Part shown: positions 48,888-58,455 of the stretch, in pieces
Layout: each line of letters starts with the position of its first letter
Numbering within the stretch: position 1 is the first letter of the stretch
Source of the DNA: Lasiosphaeris hirsuta
Lineage: Eukaryota; Ascomycota; Sordariomycetes; Sordariales; Lasiosphaeriaceae
Direction: 5' to 3'
Assembly: GCA_030549175.1 (NCBI GenBank)
Contig: JAUKUA010000003.1
Location: 1,116,001-1,180,000 of the forward strand
Length of the DNA stretch: 64,000 nucleotides
Translations under genes and position numbers: made by a program
Notes under the pieces: model-generated
What the model saw: only the letters and a program-made list of their open reading frames with translations
What the model was told of the DNA's origin: nothing
Databases searched by the model: none

Positions 48888-50426
48888 TCACCCTTCATAG
48901 ACAGCCTCAAATACGCAGCTCCTGGGGTCATCGGGAACTTGATAGGCGTTCTTCAATACAAGCTTAGGGCTTGCCTGAGTGAAGAGGTTGGCGTACTCCT
49001 CCTTGGTACGCTCCTTGGAATTGCAAAGGGCAAGGGCCATCATGTCCATTTGTCTAAGGAAAACAGGGAGTTCCACCCGTTAGCAAATAATTACTTGGTA
49101 TGAATGGATCTTCTCACCGCATGGGCTTGCTCTCGAGGCTCGCAAAGTTGTGAGCATCGGTCCTGCTCGGGACAATGTACTCGCTGACCAACATCCTCGC
49201 CCCAGGTTTCAGGGCAGGGAGGTGAGCTTTGAGAACGGCAACAGCCTCCTTGTCTGGGTTGGCGTGGATGACATGGCGGAAGTAGTAAACATCCGCGCCC
49301 ACAACTGGCTGGGGGTCGAAGAAGTTGTGCTCGGAAAAGTCGACATTCTTCAACTTGTCAGTACGAACCGCGTCCTTTTTCCACTCCAAGACGGCAGCCT
49401 TGACGACCGCCGGGAGGTCCTGAACAATGAAGGAGTACGAGGGAAACAGCTCTGCAAGGCTCTTGACGACGTGGCCCCCTATGCGAGTTAGGCGCAGCCG
49501 CGGGCGACGGTGGACATTTGGACTTACATGACCCCCCAACATCGACAACGGTAGCATTGCTGGGTAGCTGGTCCCATGGATATGCCCGGATGTCTGTATC
49601 CTGCAGACGCTGGCCCTCTTTGCTAACTCCTTCCATGCCCTTGTCGAAGATATCTCGGATGGGCTGGTTCGCATCCATCCAGCCGTAGAACGTTGCATCC
49701 GTGGCTCGGGCAACGTTGTGGGCTGTTTCATTCTTCGCAGCCGTGCTGGGCCACCGCCGGAGAGCATCAGGTATCGCGGCATTGGTCTCGGCAAAAACGC
49801 GAGAAATAGTCTGCAAGAAGACGTTGAAGTTGGGTGAATGCGCGAGGTGAGCCGAGAGCAAGGTATGTCGAACATGCCCGATGGGCTCTTCACGAAAGAT
49901 AAAATTGACAATAGCGTACCGAAGGATACGGGCTGTCATTGTTAGCCACGGTATCAGACAGCGCGTATCGTCCAGGACCGAGAGATGGTGCACCCACTCA
50001 GTCTATCCTCGTCAATGCCTGTCTTTGAAGCCAGCTCACTATAGGTGATTGATCCATCCAGGGGAACAAGAGTGGCAATGCCAAACTCGGCAATGACGCC
50101 CAGAATTGAGGCATCGAGGGTCTGCAAGAAATCAGCCAGCCGAAATGTCAGGACTGGCGACTCTGAACACCACTCACAGCGAGAGCCAATATTCCCAAGT
50201 TCAGTCTGGGGTGCTGAGCGACAACTTCCAACTCTCTGATGGCATCAGCGAGCTCCAGAGCAGCCGCGGCATCCACCTCGAGGAGACTTTTGCGGGAAGC
50301 AGCGCCAACATCGTTCACCGTCGGGGATGGCACGCTCTGTTCGTCACAAGTCGACTGTAGCTGCTTGGTGAGGCGGGAAATAGTATCGCCAAGCTCTGTG
50401 ATGGAGCGTCCGGTGTTAGTCGCCAT
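48888..50426 (-). CDS. SAM-dependent O-methyltransferase (plant/fungal class 2)
   Basis: Five exons on the minus strand: 50426-50178, 50121-49998, 49932-49528, 49478-49118 and 49053-48888, 434 residues. All introns are 49-65 nt with GT..AG. The N-terminal half holds a helical dimerisation region (SLLEVDAAAALELADAIREL, SELASKTGIDEDRLTRILR). The SAM-binding glycine loop is VVDVGGSWGHVVKSLAE, followed by FIVQDLP. The catalytic region is DVYYFRHVIHANPDKEAV, with His in the usual place for the general base, and LKPGARMLVSEYIVP. Such enzymes methylate phenolic or polyketide hydroxyls in secondary metabolism. No polyketide synthase or other pathway gene is present in this window, so the substrate is unknown. 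Confidence 0.88.
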
Positions 50427-50816
50427 GATCTCCACTTTTGGGGTAACACTGGTGGGTGCAGGTGCGGAGGTGTAAAAAAAGAAAATGCGTATTGACCGAA
50501 GCTCCGGAGCAGGACATCTAGGACTGATAGAAAGCCGTTACCCCTCACTTGCCGACTGGTAGGCGGATTGCTGAAGGCGGGCCATGTGTGATGCACGAGG
50601 ATGAATGAGGAAGTGGCCTTCACTATTACGTCCAAGCATGTATACGCCGGGTTGGGGACTGGACGGGGAGCTACGGAATCGAGGAAGCCCCTCCAATTTG
50701 ACTAGCAGGCTTGAGGGAGGTACCTTGCCTAGGCAACTTATTCTCTAATCCGGAATATAGTCCCCCGACAATGCTAGACCCGCGCATTTCCAAGTCCCGA
50801 GGTCACAGCCGGCCAC
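50427..50816. other. Intergenic region
   Basis: 390 bp between the start of the methyltransferase and the stop of the HET gene, both minus strand. Nothing further is seen. Confidence 0.6.
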
Positions 50817-52779
50817 CTAGCACAGCTGAAAGACATCTCCTTCCTCCTCTCGCCAAGTTATATTTTCTCCATGCATCCATCCCTCGACATATGCCTGTCC
50901 CATAACGTGAAACTGGCCAGGCGTAGCCGCAGCTCGGAGAATGATGGGTGTTCTCGAACCGTGGATAATGCAAACCAAATCGCCGACTCTTGACAGTGGC
51001 GGGGCCAGTCCCAGCATTTGTGTTGCCCGTGTCAAGAACAAGGTACGCATCGACTTGCGGTTGGTTTTGCTTGTGAACCTTCTCAGAAGTGCGGTCTCCG
51101 ACCCATCAATGCTTTTTACCCCGAACGACTTGTCATGGCTGGATTTAGCAGAGCCTGACTTGTATGCCTCGAGGACTTTCAGAGCTGACTCCAGGTCTTC
51201 GTTCCATCTCCCGTCGGCATCGTCGAGTTTTCGATCGTAGCAAAGTAAGACCTTGACGACTCCGTGGTACAGTAAGGTATTGCTCGATTCCCCCGCTGGG
51301 TTACTTTGTTCTGGATAGAGATGCGACGCCATTTGAAGCACTTCGTGGTGCTCCAAACATTCCATGAGCGCAAGCGGGTCCCCTGCCCTGGGGAATTGGT
51401 GACCAACGAATGTAGCGCTCACCATATCGATCACCCGGCCTCGAACGGACAAAATACCGTCGAGCTGCTGAAAAGAGCTGTGACTCGGATAGTACTGGAA
51501 ATCACCGCTGGCACAGAAGTTTGAGTTGACCTTGGTTGCTAACGAACTCATGGTGCTCGGCATACGCCAGTCAATAGCCCATGACGGCGCCTGCGAAGTT
51601 GCACTGTTGGGGCCAATCGGCGGATACCGTGTGAAGGCAAATATGTCGAGGCACTTGGAGGCTGCTGCAATCGTAAAAGAGGTCTTGACGAAAACTTCAT
51701 CAACCGAAAGCGCATAGTCGGCCTCGAGCACCTGTGGCTCTTGCTGGAGTGACAGGTAGGCGTAGACACGGTCTCTAGGATCCGTACACTCCATAGCAGG
51801 GCTCAGACGTCCGAGTAGATACAGGAAGTCGTGCTGCCGTTTTTGCGCGTTCCTGCTCGTCCACTCCTTCCTGCAGTATTGTATGTGCCGTAATGCGGCG
51901 GCAGCCTTAGTCTTGAGCACTAGGGATCCGGACATTGTTCCTTGGGTCTTCTTGTCCATCGAGGCAAGGGCGAGAATGGCCAGATCCAAGGATTCCCATC
52001 GAAACACTTCACCCGAGACACGGACCGTGCAATCCCCCGCGACCGCGACCTCTTGGACGACCCAAGCTCGTGTAAACCAGGTAAAGCCATCAGTACGCTG
52101 TAGTCAGCAGGGCGGGACAGGTGATTCTCACCACGCTCGGTTGAATAGGTTGTATAGACAGAGCTGCATCTGATTCGCCGAGTTCTCTAGTTCCTGTTAG
52201 CGAGCGAGGATTGACCGTAAATAGTTTTCTAATTGTCGTACGCTGGGAACCGAGAAGCAATTCGGCACTCTGAACGACCCGCGGCAGTGCAGTGCCAAGT
52301 AGCGAGTCTCTACCAAATCCCAAGTCATCGATTTCCCTGAGCACCTTCAGTGCTAGGTGCACGTCGTCGTCCGTCTCACCAAGCCAAACCAGGGTTTTCT
52401 GACTCTGTCGATATATCTGAGCCATCAAGGCGACCTGGCGATTGCGCTCAGCAATGTCGCTCTGATTGATGCAAATCTGGTCAGCCCAATATGGTCTTGC
52501 TCGATCGCCCCCTCGTCCGTCTTCTCGGAGTCGCTTCAAAAAGCTGTAAAGGTTCGAAGTGATACGTAGCATTCGGCCCCCGACTTGGATGAATGAGCTG
52601 CCCCCTGGCCCGCCCCAAGTGTATGATAGCGCTTCAAAATCAACATCGTTGTCCAATTGCGCTTCTGTAAGATGCACGGCGAGGACATTGCTATCGTGCT
52701 CCCGTGTGGAGTCTGAGTCAAACTGGATCAGGCGGATACTCCAGTCATATTTTAAGGGCTTGTACTGGTAGAAATCCAT
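50817..52779 (-). CDS. HET-domain (heterokaryon incompatibility) protein
   Basis: Start ATG 52779 (MDFYQYKPLKYDWSIRLIQF). The HET domain (PF06985) is clear: FEALSYTWGGPGG, YWADQICINQSDIAERNRQV and KTLVWLGETDDDV, later FTRAWVVQEVA. The last exon (from about 52077 to 50817) is intact and ends DVFQLC. The middle junction is abnormal. The natural protein path needs intron 52187-52241 (GTACGA..AACTAG) and then an intron 52078-52131 that starts GTGAGA but ends TG, giving LYNLFNRAW plus FTRAWVVQE and 617 residues. The only GT..AG alternative is a 34-base intron (52098-52131), implausibly short, with a 642-residue product. HET proteins trigger cell death on non-self recognition. The gene may be functional, mis-spliced or newly broken. 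Confidence 0.75.
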
Positions 52780-53304
52780 TTCCGAAAAAAAAAAAAAAAA
52801 AAAATGGAAAGAAAAAATTGTGCCTGAAATGTCGAGTTCAGGTCGGTGGACGCGGGCAGTGTGTGTGTGTTGGGCTGAGGGGGTCCTTCCCAGGGAAGAT
52901 GGGTAGCTAAGTGCCAGGTATACCCCTCCCCCCACCCACCCCTTTCGCTAAGGTATCGCTAGGGTGCCTTCTGTCTTCTGCCTGAAGCTTTCCAGTGATG
53001 TTTAGAACCTAGGTAGGTACCTAGCTATGAACCGCGGCAATCGTGGTACGCCGCTCACGAGTCAAAGAGGTGAATGCTGATGACGAAGATGCGCACCGTC
53101 AGCCCTGGATTATTTAGTTGGCTACCATAAATTTTCACCGACAACCTAGGCTGTCCCGGCTACTTTTAGGCTTTCCGCCAGGCTCTCATATCAGTCGAAG
53201 GGAAAACTCTCACACTCTGCAACTCAAGCCCCTCCACCCCTTTTACAAGCAACTACCCCGGGTCTTACGATTAGGTATGATATACGCCTTACCTGGTTGC
53301 CGGG
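52780..53304. other. Intergenic region upstream of the HET gene
   Basis: Contains a run of 20 A (T on the HET coding strand) at 52785-52804, ending five bases before the HET start codon. The rest is unremarkable. Confidence 0.6.
52785..52804. repeat. Homopolymer run of 20 A directly before the HET start codon
   Basis: On the coding strand it is a T20 tract five bases upstream of ATG 52779. It would be in the 5' leader or at a core promoter. Length changes here could affect expression. Confidence 0.9.
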
Positions 53305-54600
53305 ATGGTAGACTTAATCATGTACGGTCATGCCTCGGCAAAGAACGAGAATATATTGGCATTGGATAATGTCAATCTCGATTTCTCTCGTAAATTTGTT
53401 CCATCTCCCGAATATCATGGACTCGGTCTATCCTTATCGCCGTTACGGAAGGAGGAAGCTGAAGATGGCACAACACACATAGTTGCACGCAAGTTGGCCC
53501 TGCTATTGTGCAAATACTTGCCTGAAACTCCTAACCTTATAAAAGCGTACAGAAAGAGGGCCTCAGAGATCGCCGAAGACCCGTCGATTACCCTCCAGGG
53601 CAGCCCTTTGGATATGGCATTTCGGGAGCATGTTGGACTGGATGCGACATCCCTCTGAGCATCGGCAACTTCGGGCAAGGACGCAGTTGCCCTTCATCTT
53701 TTTGAGTGCATGTGTCACGGATATAGAAATCCAAGGCCGTGTCGGTATGGGTGGAGCCGGGCTGGTAGAACAACGAATGGCCATTCTGAAAGCCGGTCTC
53801 GATTGCAACTTCCTCAGTCAGAGGACAGGGGCAGGGTCGTACAAAGACAACTGAAGGGGATTAGGAGGCGTTTATCGCCATGACGCCTCTGCAGGTGAAT
53901 AGGGACCCATTTGGAAGGGTTAAACAGCTGCGACGAGAGGATAAGGGCGTTGATGAAGTCAAGGGCTGTCACCAACTCTTGGAAGGCTGCCCTGCAGTTC
54001 ACGGAGAGCATCGTGGCCGGCCAGCCCATGGCGGTCAGAAGTGGTGAGGTTCTACTCACAATGTCCTCCTGGCACTTGTACCCGGATCTCGAGGTGCTCG
54101 GAAATAAACCCACCACAGTCAGACAGAAGGACCCGCTCATCGCCCGTGGCGTAAATCGTTACCAATGGACTCGAAAATCCCAATACGGACACCCAGTTCG
54201 GAATCTCGTGGGGGCACTTCCGCTGTCCCGCCTGCGATACTATGGGAAAGCCGTTCTTGCCACAGGGCTGGTTAGCTCCTCGGATTCCCGGGTGCCAATA
54301 GGCCATATCTCATCACCATTGCTCTGGAATTAGCCATCGGGAGCTGGGCTCAGACCGACGACGACCTTGGGATATTTGCCGAGATAGTAACCACCCTTGA
54401 GAAAGTCCTCGCGTACGAGGACACTCCTATTCCTAGATAGCTTTCACTGCTCTCTTCGGCCTTAAAAGTGTACTAAGACACTGTGGGGGAGACTAGGTCC
54501 GAGCACAAGCGCCTCTTCGAATTTGGCCGTCGAAGAGTTACGCAGTTCCTATCAAAGGAAAAGTTAAAGGGCCCGCCGCTTGGAGTAAGAATGCTGGTGA
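53305..54600 (+). pseudogene. Decayed fungal conserved hypothetical gene
   Basis: Protein-like segments follow each other on the + strand in shifting frames. 53305-53658 is open (LALDNVNLDFSRKFVPSPEY, VARKLALLLCKYLPETPNL). 53911-54300 reads WKAALQFTESIVAGQPMAVR, SGEVLLTMSSWHLYPDLEVL, TTVRQKDPLIARG and LSRLRYYGKAVLATGL. After a frame change near 54300 it reads ITIALELAIGSWAQTDDD and TTLEKVLAYEDTP, then two in-frame stops (54438 and 54474) and EHKRLFEFGRRRVTQFL. The AVRSGEVLL..SSWHLYPDL..RQKDPL pattern is familiar to me from an uncharacterised family of large fungal proteins, but I cannot name it. Multiple stops and shifts show it is not a working gene as read. Limits are approximate. Confidence 0.6.
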
Positions 54601-54689
54601 ATTTTAAAGTTTGAAATTCGCTCTCATCCGTTATAGCTTGTCTCCAGAGGAGATTTCTGAGCTCCCGCCCTCAGTTAGGCGAAAATATG

Positions 54690-55240
54690 GTCGTAGCTGT
54701 TGCATACCCGTCTATGGTGGGACTCTGTGTAGGCAGGATAAGCTACCCAAGGCCCTATAAACTATTACGGAGGTCAGTGGTAAAGGGGGTGCCGCTCAGA
54801 AGGGCGACCATAGGCCTGAGTTTCCGTGGCATACACCTGACAAACGTCTTAATGGCCATGTATAGCTTACTCCCGGTCGCCTTAACTTGGTGAAACTCGT
54901 CAACGGTTATGAAACATGGCGCTACGTAGAGCGCAATATTAAGCTGCTTAGAAGAAACAGTTTTATATATCCCGGGTGCCCTTCTCGACTTAATACTCCT
55001 GGCGGGAGAGTGGTCCCTTGCTAAGGTTCTCGACGCTAAGGCCATTGCTACTTAAGATGACGAGATCAAGGGGTTTATTGGGGAACTTGCCGCCGTCGTC
55101 ATTAGGGGTAGGATTCGCGTTTAGGAGTAGGTAATCCTCTAGGTTAAAAAGATGACCCGCAAATGGTATCTTAGGCCTAGGAGGTGGTGGCTGCGTGCCA
55201 ACCCTTATGTACCTTTTGGCGCGACGCTTGTATCGCTCGG
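54690..55240 (-). pseudogene. SNF2-type helicase relic
   Basis: The minus strand keeps a chain of SNF2-like sequence. Near 55180-55040: PPPPRPKIPFAGHLFNLEDY, NDDGGKFPNKPLDLVILSS and GLSVENLSKGPLSRQEY. It is interrupted by TAA stops and a frameshift near 55000. Then ITVDEFHQVKATGSK (motif II, VDEFH at 54904-54890) and MVALLSGTPFTTDL (motif III, SGTP at 54796-54785) appear in one frame until a stop at 54755. No upstream ATP-binding motif or downstream helicase C domain is seen. This is a fragment of an SNF2/Rad5-like ATPase, perhaps once a free-standing gene or part of a mobile or telomere-linked element. Confidence 0.6.
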
Positions 55241-55867
55241 GAGGCTAGGGTCATTAAGGCCGGAATATAGTAGTCGGCAGGATCAGTAACTTTCTTGGCC
55301 ATTGATGGGGTAAACCTACACAAGCAATGTGCTTGATGCAAGTAAAATAGGTAAAGAGTGATGTATCAGGAAGAGAGAGGCTCCCGAAGGGAGCGCTCTG
55401 CAGCCAAAAGTCTCAAGGAGCTTCCTTATCTAATCTATACATCACGTGCAAATTATGTCGGACGGTTGAGCACATTGGGGTGGTATTTCTGCCTAAGGAT
55501 TGAAGTCGGGGTTGGGAACGAAAGTTAACTACACGAATCGGAGAAAGTTTGTGAACATTAAAGGCTATTCTGAACAAGAGAAAGTACTAGAATAAGAGTG
55601 AACCATGGATAGAAGATAGCACCCTAGATGCGAAGAAAGCGCTAGAGTTGGCAGAATACACTCGGGCAATGAGTGGGAGAATGATCGCAACAAACAGGAA
55701 ACAACACGGGGGCTCATGGCAAGGGCGGGTCAAGCTCTCAGTAACAAGGTCTCAATTTTTTTTATTTTTATTTTTTTATTTTTTTTATTATTCACTCAAT
55801 TCAGAGCCATGATATAGCTAAGACAGTTAGGTTCTCTTCTCTATAGAAAGATTGGATACGTTCAAGG
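55241..55867. other. AT-rich non-coding stretch
   Basis: No reading frame is supported. A/T-only runs lie at 55756-55791. The sequence resembles decayed DNA and contains the 3' flank of the DUF1996 gene. Confidence 0.5.
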
Positions 55868-57104
55868 TTATACAGTGGTGTGGCCATGGTCGGCTTGGTA
55901 GCCACCGGGGAGACTGTCAAGCCCTAGAGATTGAACAATCTGGTGAGTAACTGGCGAAAGATAGGTAAGGGATTGCACTTACATCCGTCAATATCCTCAT
56001 TGACTATTGACTTTTGCGTGCACTTGTTCATAAGGTCAATCGACTGCAGCTTGGAGTTCGACTCCTTTTGGCAGTTGGTGTTGAACCAGCACGGGGCGTC
56101 CAGGATTCTCTGGAGAGCATCGCCCTTCCCTACAAGATGGTCCGAGTCAGCAAACTTAACCAACCCCACCCAAAACAACAAAAGTCTGAATAAACCCCAG
56201 CTGGAACTTACACCCAAACACATAGTCGGCGTGGTTGGCATAACCCGTAGCATCGCCAAAGGACCACACAAACGGGCTGCTCCCATCCTTGGGCCACTCG
56301 AGATCGTTGAACTTCTTGGTGTCCCAGACGACCTCGTACATGACCTGGGCGGTGCGGACGGGGTGGGACACCGGGCACGGCCCGCCGCTCTCAAAGGTGC
56401 CCGTCTCGGGATAGGCCATGTGCGAGGTGTGGTCGGGGCTGTCGAGGTTCTTGCCGTCCCAGCAGGTGGGGAAGCGCAGCGACGTCATGACGCCCTCCTT
56501 GCACTTGCGCGTCGGGAAGGCCATGGTCTCGGGCGCGCGCATCGTCCACGTGTCCATGCAGACGTAGGTCAGCTGGCGGAAGCGGGCCGCGTCCTGCAGC
56601 GACCGCGCCGACACGTCGCCGATGAACATGCGGAAGCCCTGCTGGAAGGCCTGCACCTTTGACTTTTGCGTCTGGTCGTAGATGGCGTCCTGCATGTAGT
56701 AGATGGTCAGGCCGCCGTTGGCCTTTTCGAATTGGTTGTTGCCGAGCTGGGGCACGCGCTTGTAGCTGCCGTTCTGCGCGCGGAAGTAGAGCACGGCCGT
56801 CCAGTAGTTGGAGAAGTCCTCGCTCATCTGGCACGACGTGCATGTCGACTCGGCCGGCAGGTCCTTCTTGGGGTCCATGGTGGCGTTGAAAGCGTCCTAT
56901 TTGACTGTGTTAACTGCTGTTAATCAGAATCAGAACAGGGTTTCGACGCACACCGCCAACGATTTGATGCACATGGCTGGAGGGGATCGAGCCTGGGTTG
57001 ACCAGGGGATCGATTCTCGTAACCACGAGCTGGGAGCAGTGGAATCGGACCACTGCGCCGCTCGGTGCGGCGAGCGCCAGGGCCAGAAGTGTCGTCCAGC
57101 GCAT
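55868..57104 (-). CDS. Secreted DUF1996 protein
   Basis: Four exons on the minus strand: 57104-56952, 56896-56212, 56129-55983 and 55923-55868, 346 residues. Introns are 55, 82 and 59 nt with GT..AG. An N-terminal signal peptide (MRWTTLLALALAAPSGAVV) precedes the DUF1996 domain: HCSQLVVTRIDPLVNPG, SSHVHQIVGGDAFNATM, CTSCQMSEDFSNYWTAVLYF, TYVCMDTW, RFPTCWDGKNLDSPDHTSHM and GCPVSHPVR-like CPVSHPVRTAQVMYEV, ending YVFGWKGDALQRILDAPCW and GWLDSLPGGYQ. The paired cysteines and HVHQIVGG signature are complete. These extracellular fungal proteins have no established activity. The final exon is needed to complete the conserved NEDIDGWLDSLPG end. Confidence 0.9.
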
Positions 57105-57861
57105 CTCGTTTTTTTTTTTTGGGTTATTTTATTTTGGTTTGGGAATAGTGGCAACCAGAACCAAAAATGGATGGCGAGCGCAGCGCCAGTTAGGAGGGGT
57201 AAAGGCAGTATTGGTGTTTTCAAGTCGGACATCCATACTACCTAGTCCCCTCCTATCGTGGATATGCCCCTATATTAGCCGCTTCCAGTCCCAAGACTAA
57301 AATGCCGTGCATTGCCAGAGGCCAGCAGCTCTTTCATAGGCCAAAGCTGCCCCTGATAGGACGTGGCAGATATTAAAAATACTCGATGCAAATTGGTAGC
57401 TGTATTAGCCTTATTATACTTCCATCGTCGAGAACAAAGACGGTCTGACAGCCCAATATCGAACTGCCACTATCGCGGACCCAGCCCGGCCCGCCTGGGC
57501 ACCATGGGAAAGGCGATTCAGCATATGGGGAGCTGCCATGCTCGGGGCACCCATATTTCCTGGCTAATGATCCTCAGGTTGACACAGTGACCTCCCCCAT
57601 GTAGTACAGCACCGGCGCGAGCACTCTGCCGCCAAGCCGTGTAAGCCACATGCGGGAGAACCAGATGCAAAAAAATCGGAGTCAACTCTTTAATTGTCTC
57701 GATATTAATGATTCGCGATTTGATGGGCCATATAGGGTAAAGATCCCCGACAATATTGGCGCGGACAGAGAATACATATATATGACGCCCAAGCTCGTGC
57801 ATCCGACTTTTGACACCTGATTCCCGTGAAGCAATTCCCAGCATCAGAAACAGTCACCAAG
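57105..57861. promoter_or_regulatory. Divergent promoter: DUF1996 / small secreted protein
   Basis: The two start codons are 757 bp apart. A T12 tract lies at 57109-57120, four bases before the DUF1996 start (A tract on its strand). A TATA-like ACATATATAT lies at about 57773-57783, some 80 bases before the small secreted protein ATG. Confidence 0.6.
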
Positions 57862-58240
57862 ATGCGCCTCGGCACCGGGCTGAGCTGGGTCTGTCTCGGA
57901 TTCGCAGGCGTAAGCGCCCAAGGAGTTCAAGATGCCTGCCCCAAGAACGAAATCGCGTGTCTCGATATCATGAACTCTAGCCAGTGTATCGAGCAGATCA
58001 TTCTCGAGCACTTATCGCCGCTCAGCAAAGAGGCATTGATTAAGTGCGTTGAGCACGAGGGAACTGCGAGCAACTTGCCAGGAGCATCCAAGGTGAGCTC
58101 ATGGATAGTGAGAGAGAGGGCGGGAGGCATGTCGTGTTTCGCTGACATGTGTCTGGAAATAGCTCTGCCGATGCCCGGGCTGTCATACCCCGGCGATAAA
58201 CTCTGTCCTTGCAGAAATGTTTCCGCCTCCGTGCGGTTAG
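57862..58240 (+). CDS. Small secreted cysteine-rich protein (102 aa)
   Basis: Two exons, 57862-58092 and 58163-58240; intron of 70 nt (GTGAGC..AATAG, CTGAC branch), phase 0. A signal peptide (MRLGTGLSWVCLGFAGVSA) precedes a mature chain of about 83 residues with eight cysteines: DACPKNEIACLD, SSQCIEQ, LIKCVEHEG, then LCRCPGCHTPA and a final PPCG. The CxC pair and spacing recall CFEM-like proteins but the full CFEM pattern is not met. No membrane anchor or GPI signal is evident. Small size, signal peptide and high cysteine content make it an effector or cell-wall protein candidate. No function is assigned. Confidence 0.75.
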
Positions 58241-58455
58241 AAGATCCGACGTAACCTGCTTTGAGTTGGCCCTGCGGTCGAATATCGCGCGTGGTTAGGG
58301 TAGAGAAAAGAGGCGGATAGGGTGAAAATGTATACCAGTTGGCAACATCTCGGATGGATGTTGTAATATCATAAAGTCTCATGGATAATGTATAGTTGCT
58401 ACTGGTTTCCCGTGAGACAAAGGCCCTTGACTCTGCATTGCCAGTGAAGCTAGGC

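Noticed and set aside
52098..52131. 34-nt GT..AG intron in the HET gene
   Set aside because: It would be below the usual minimum for fungal introns and its use loses the LYNLFNRAW-FTRAWVVQE continuity; kept only as the alternative model.
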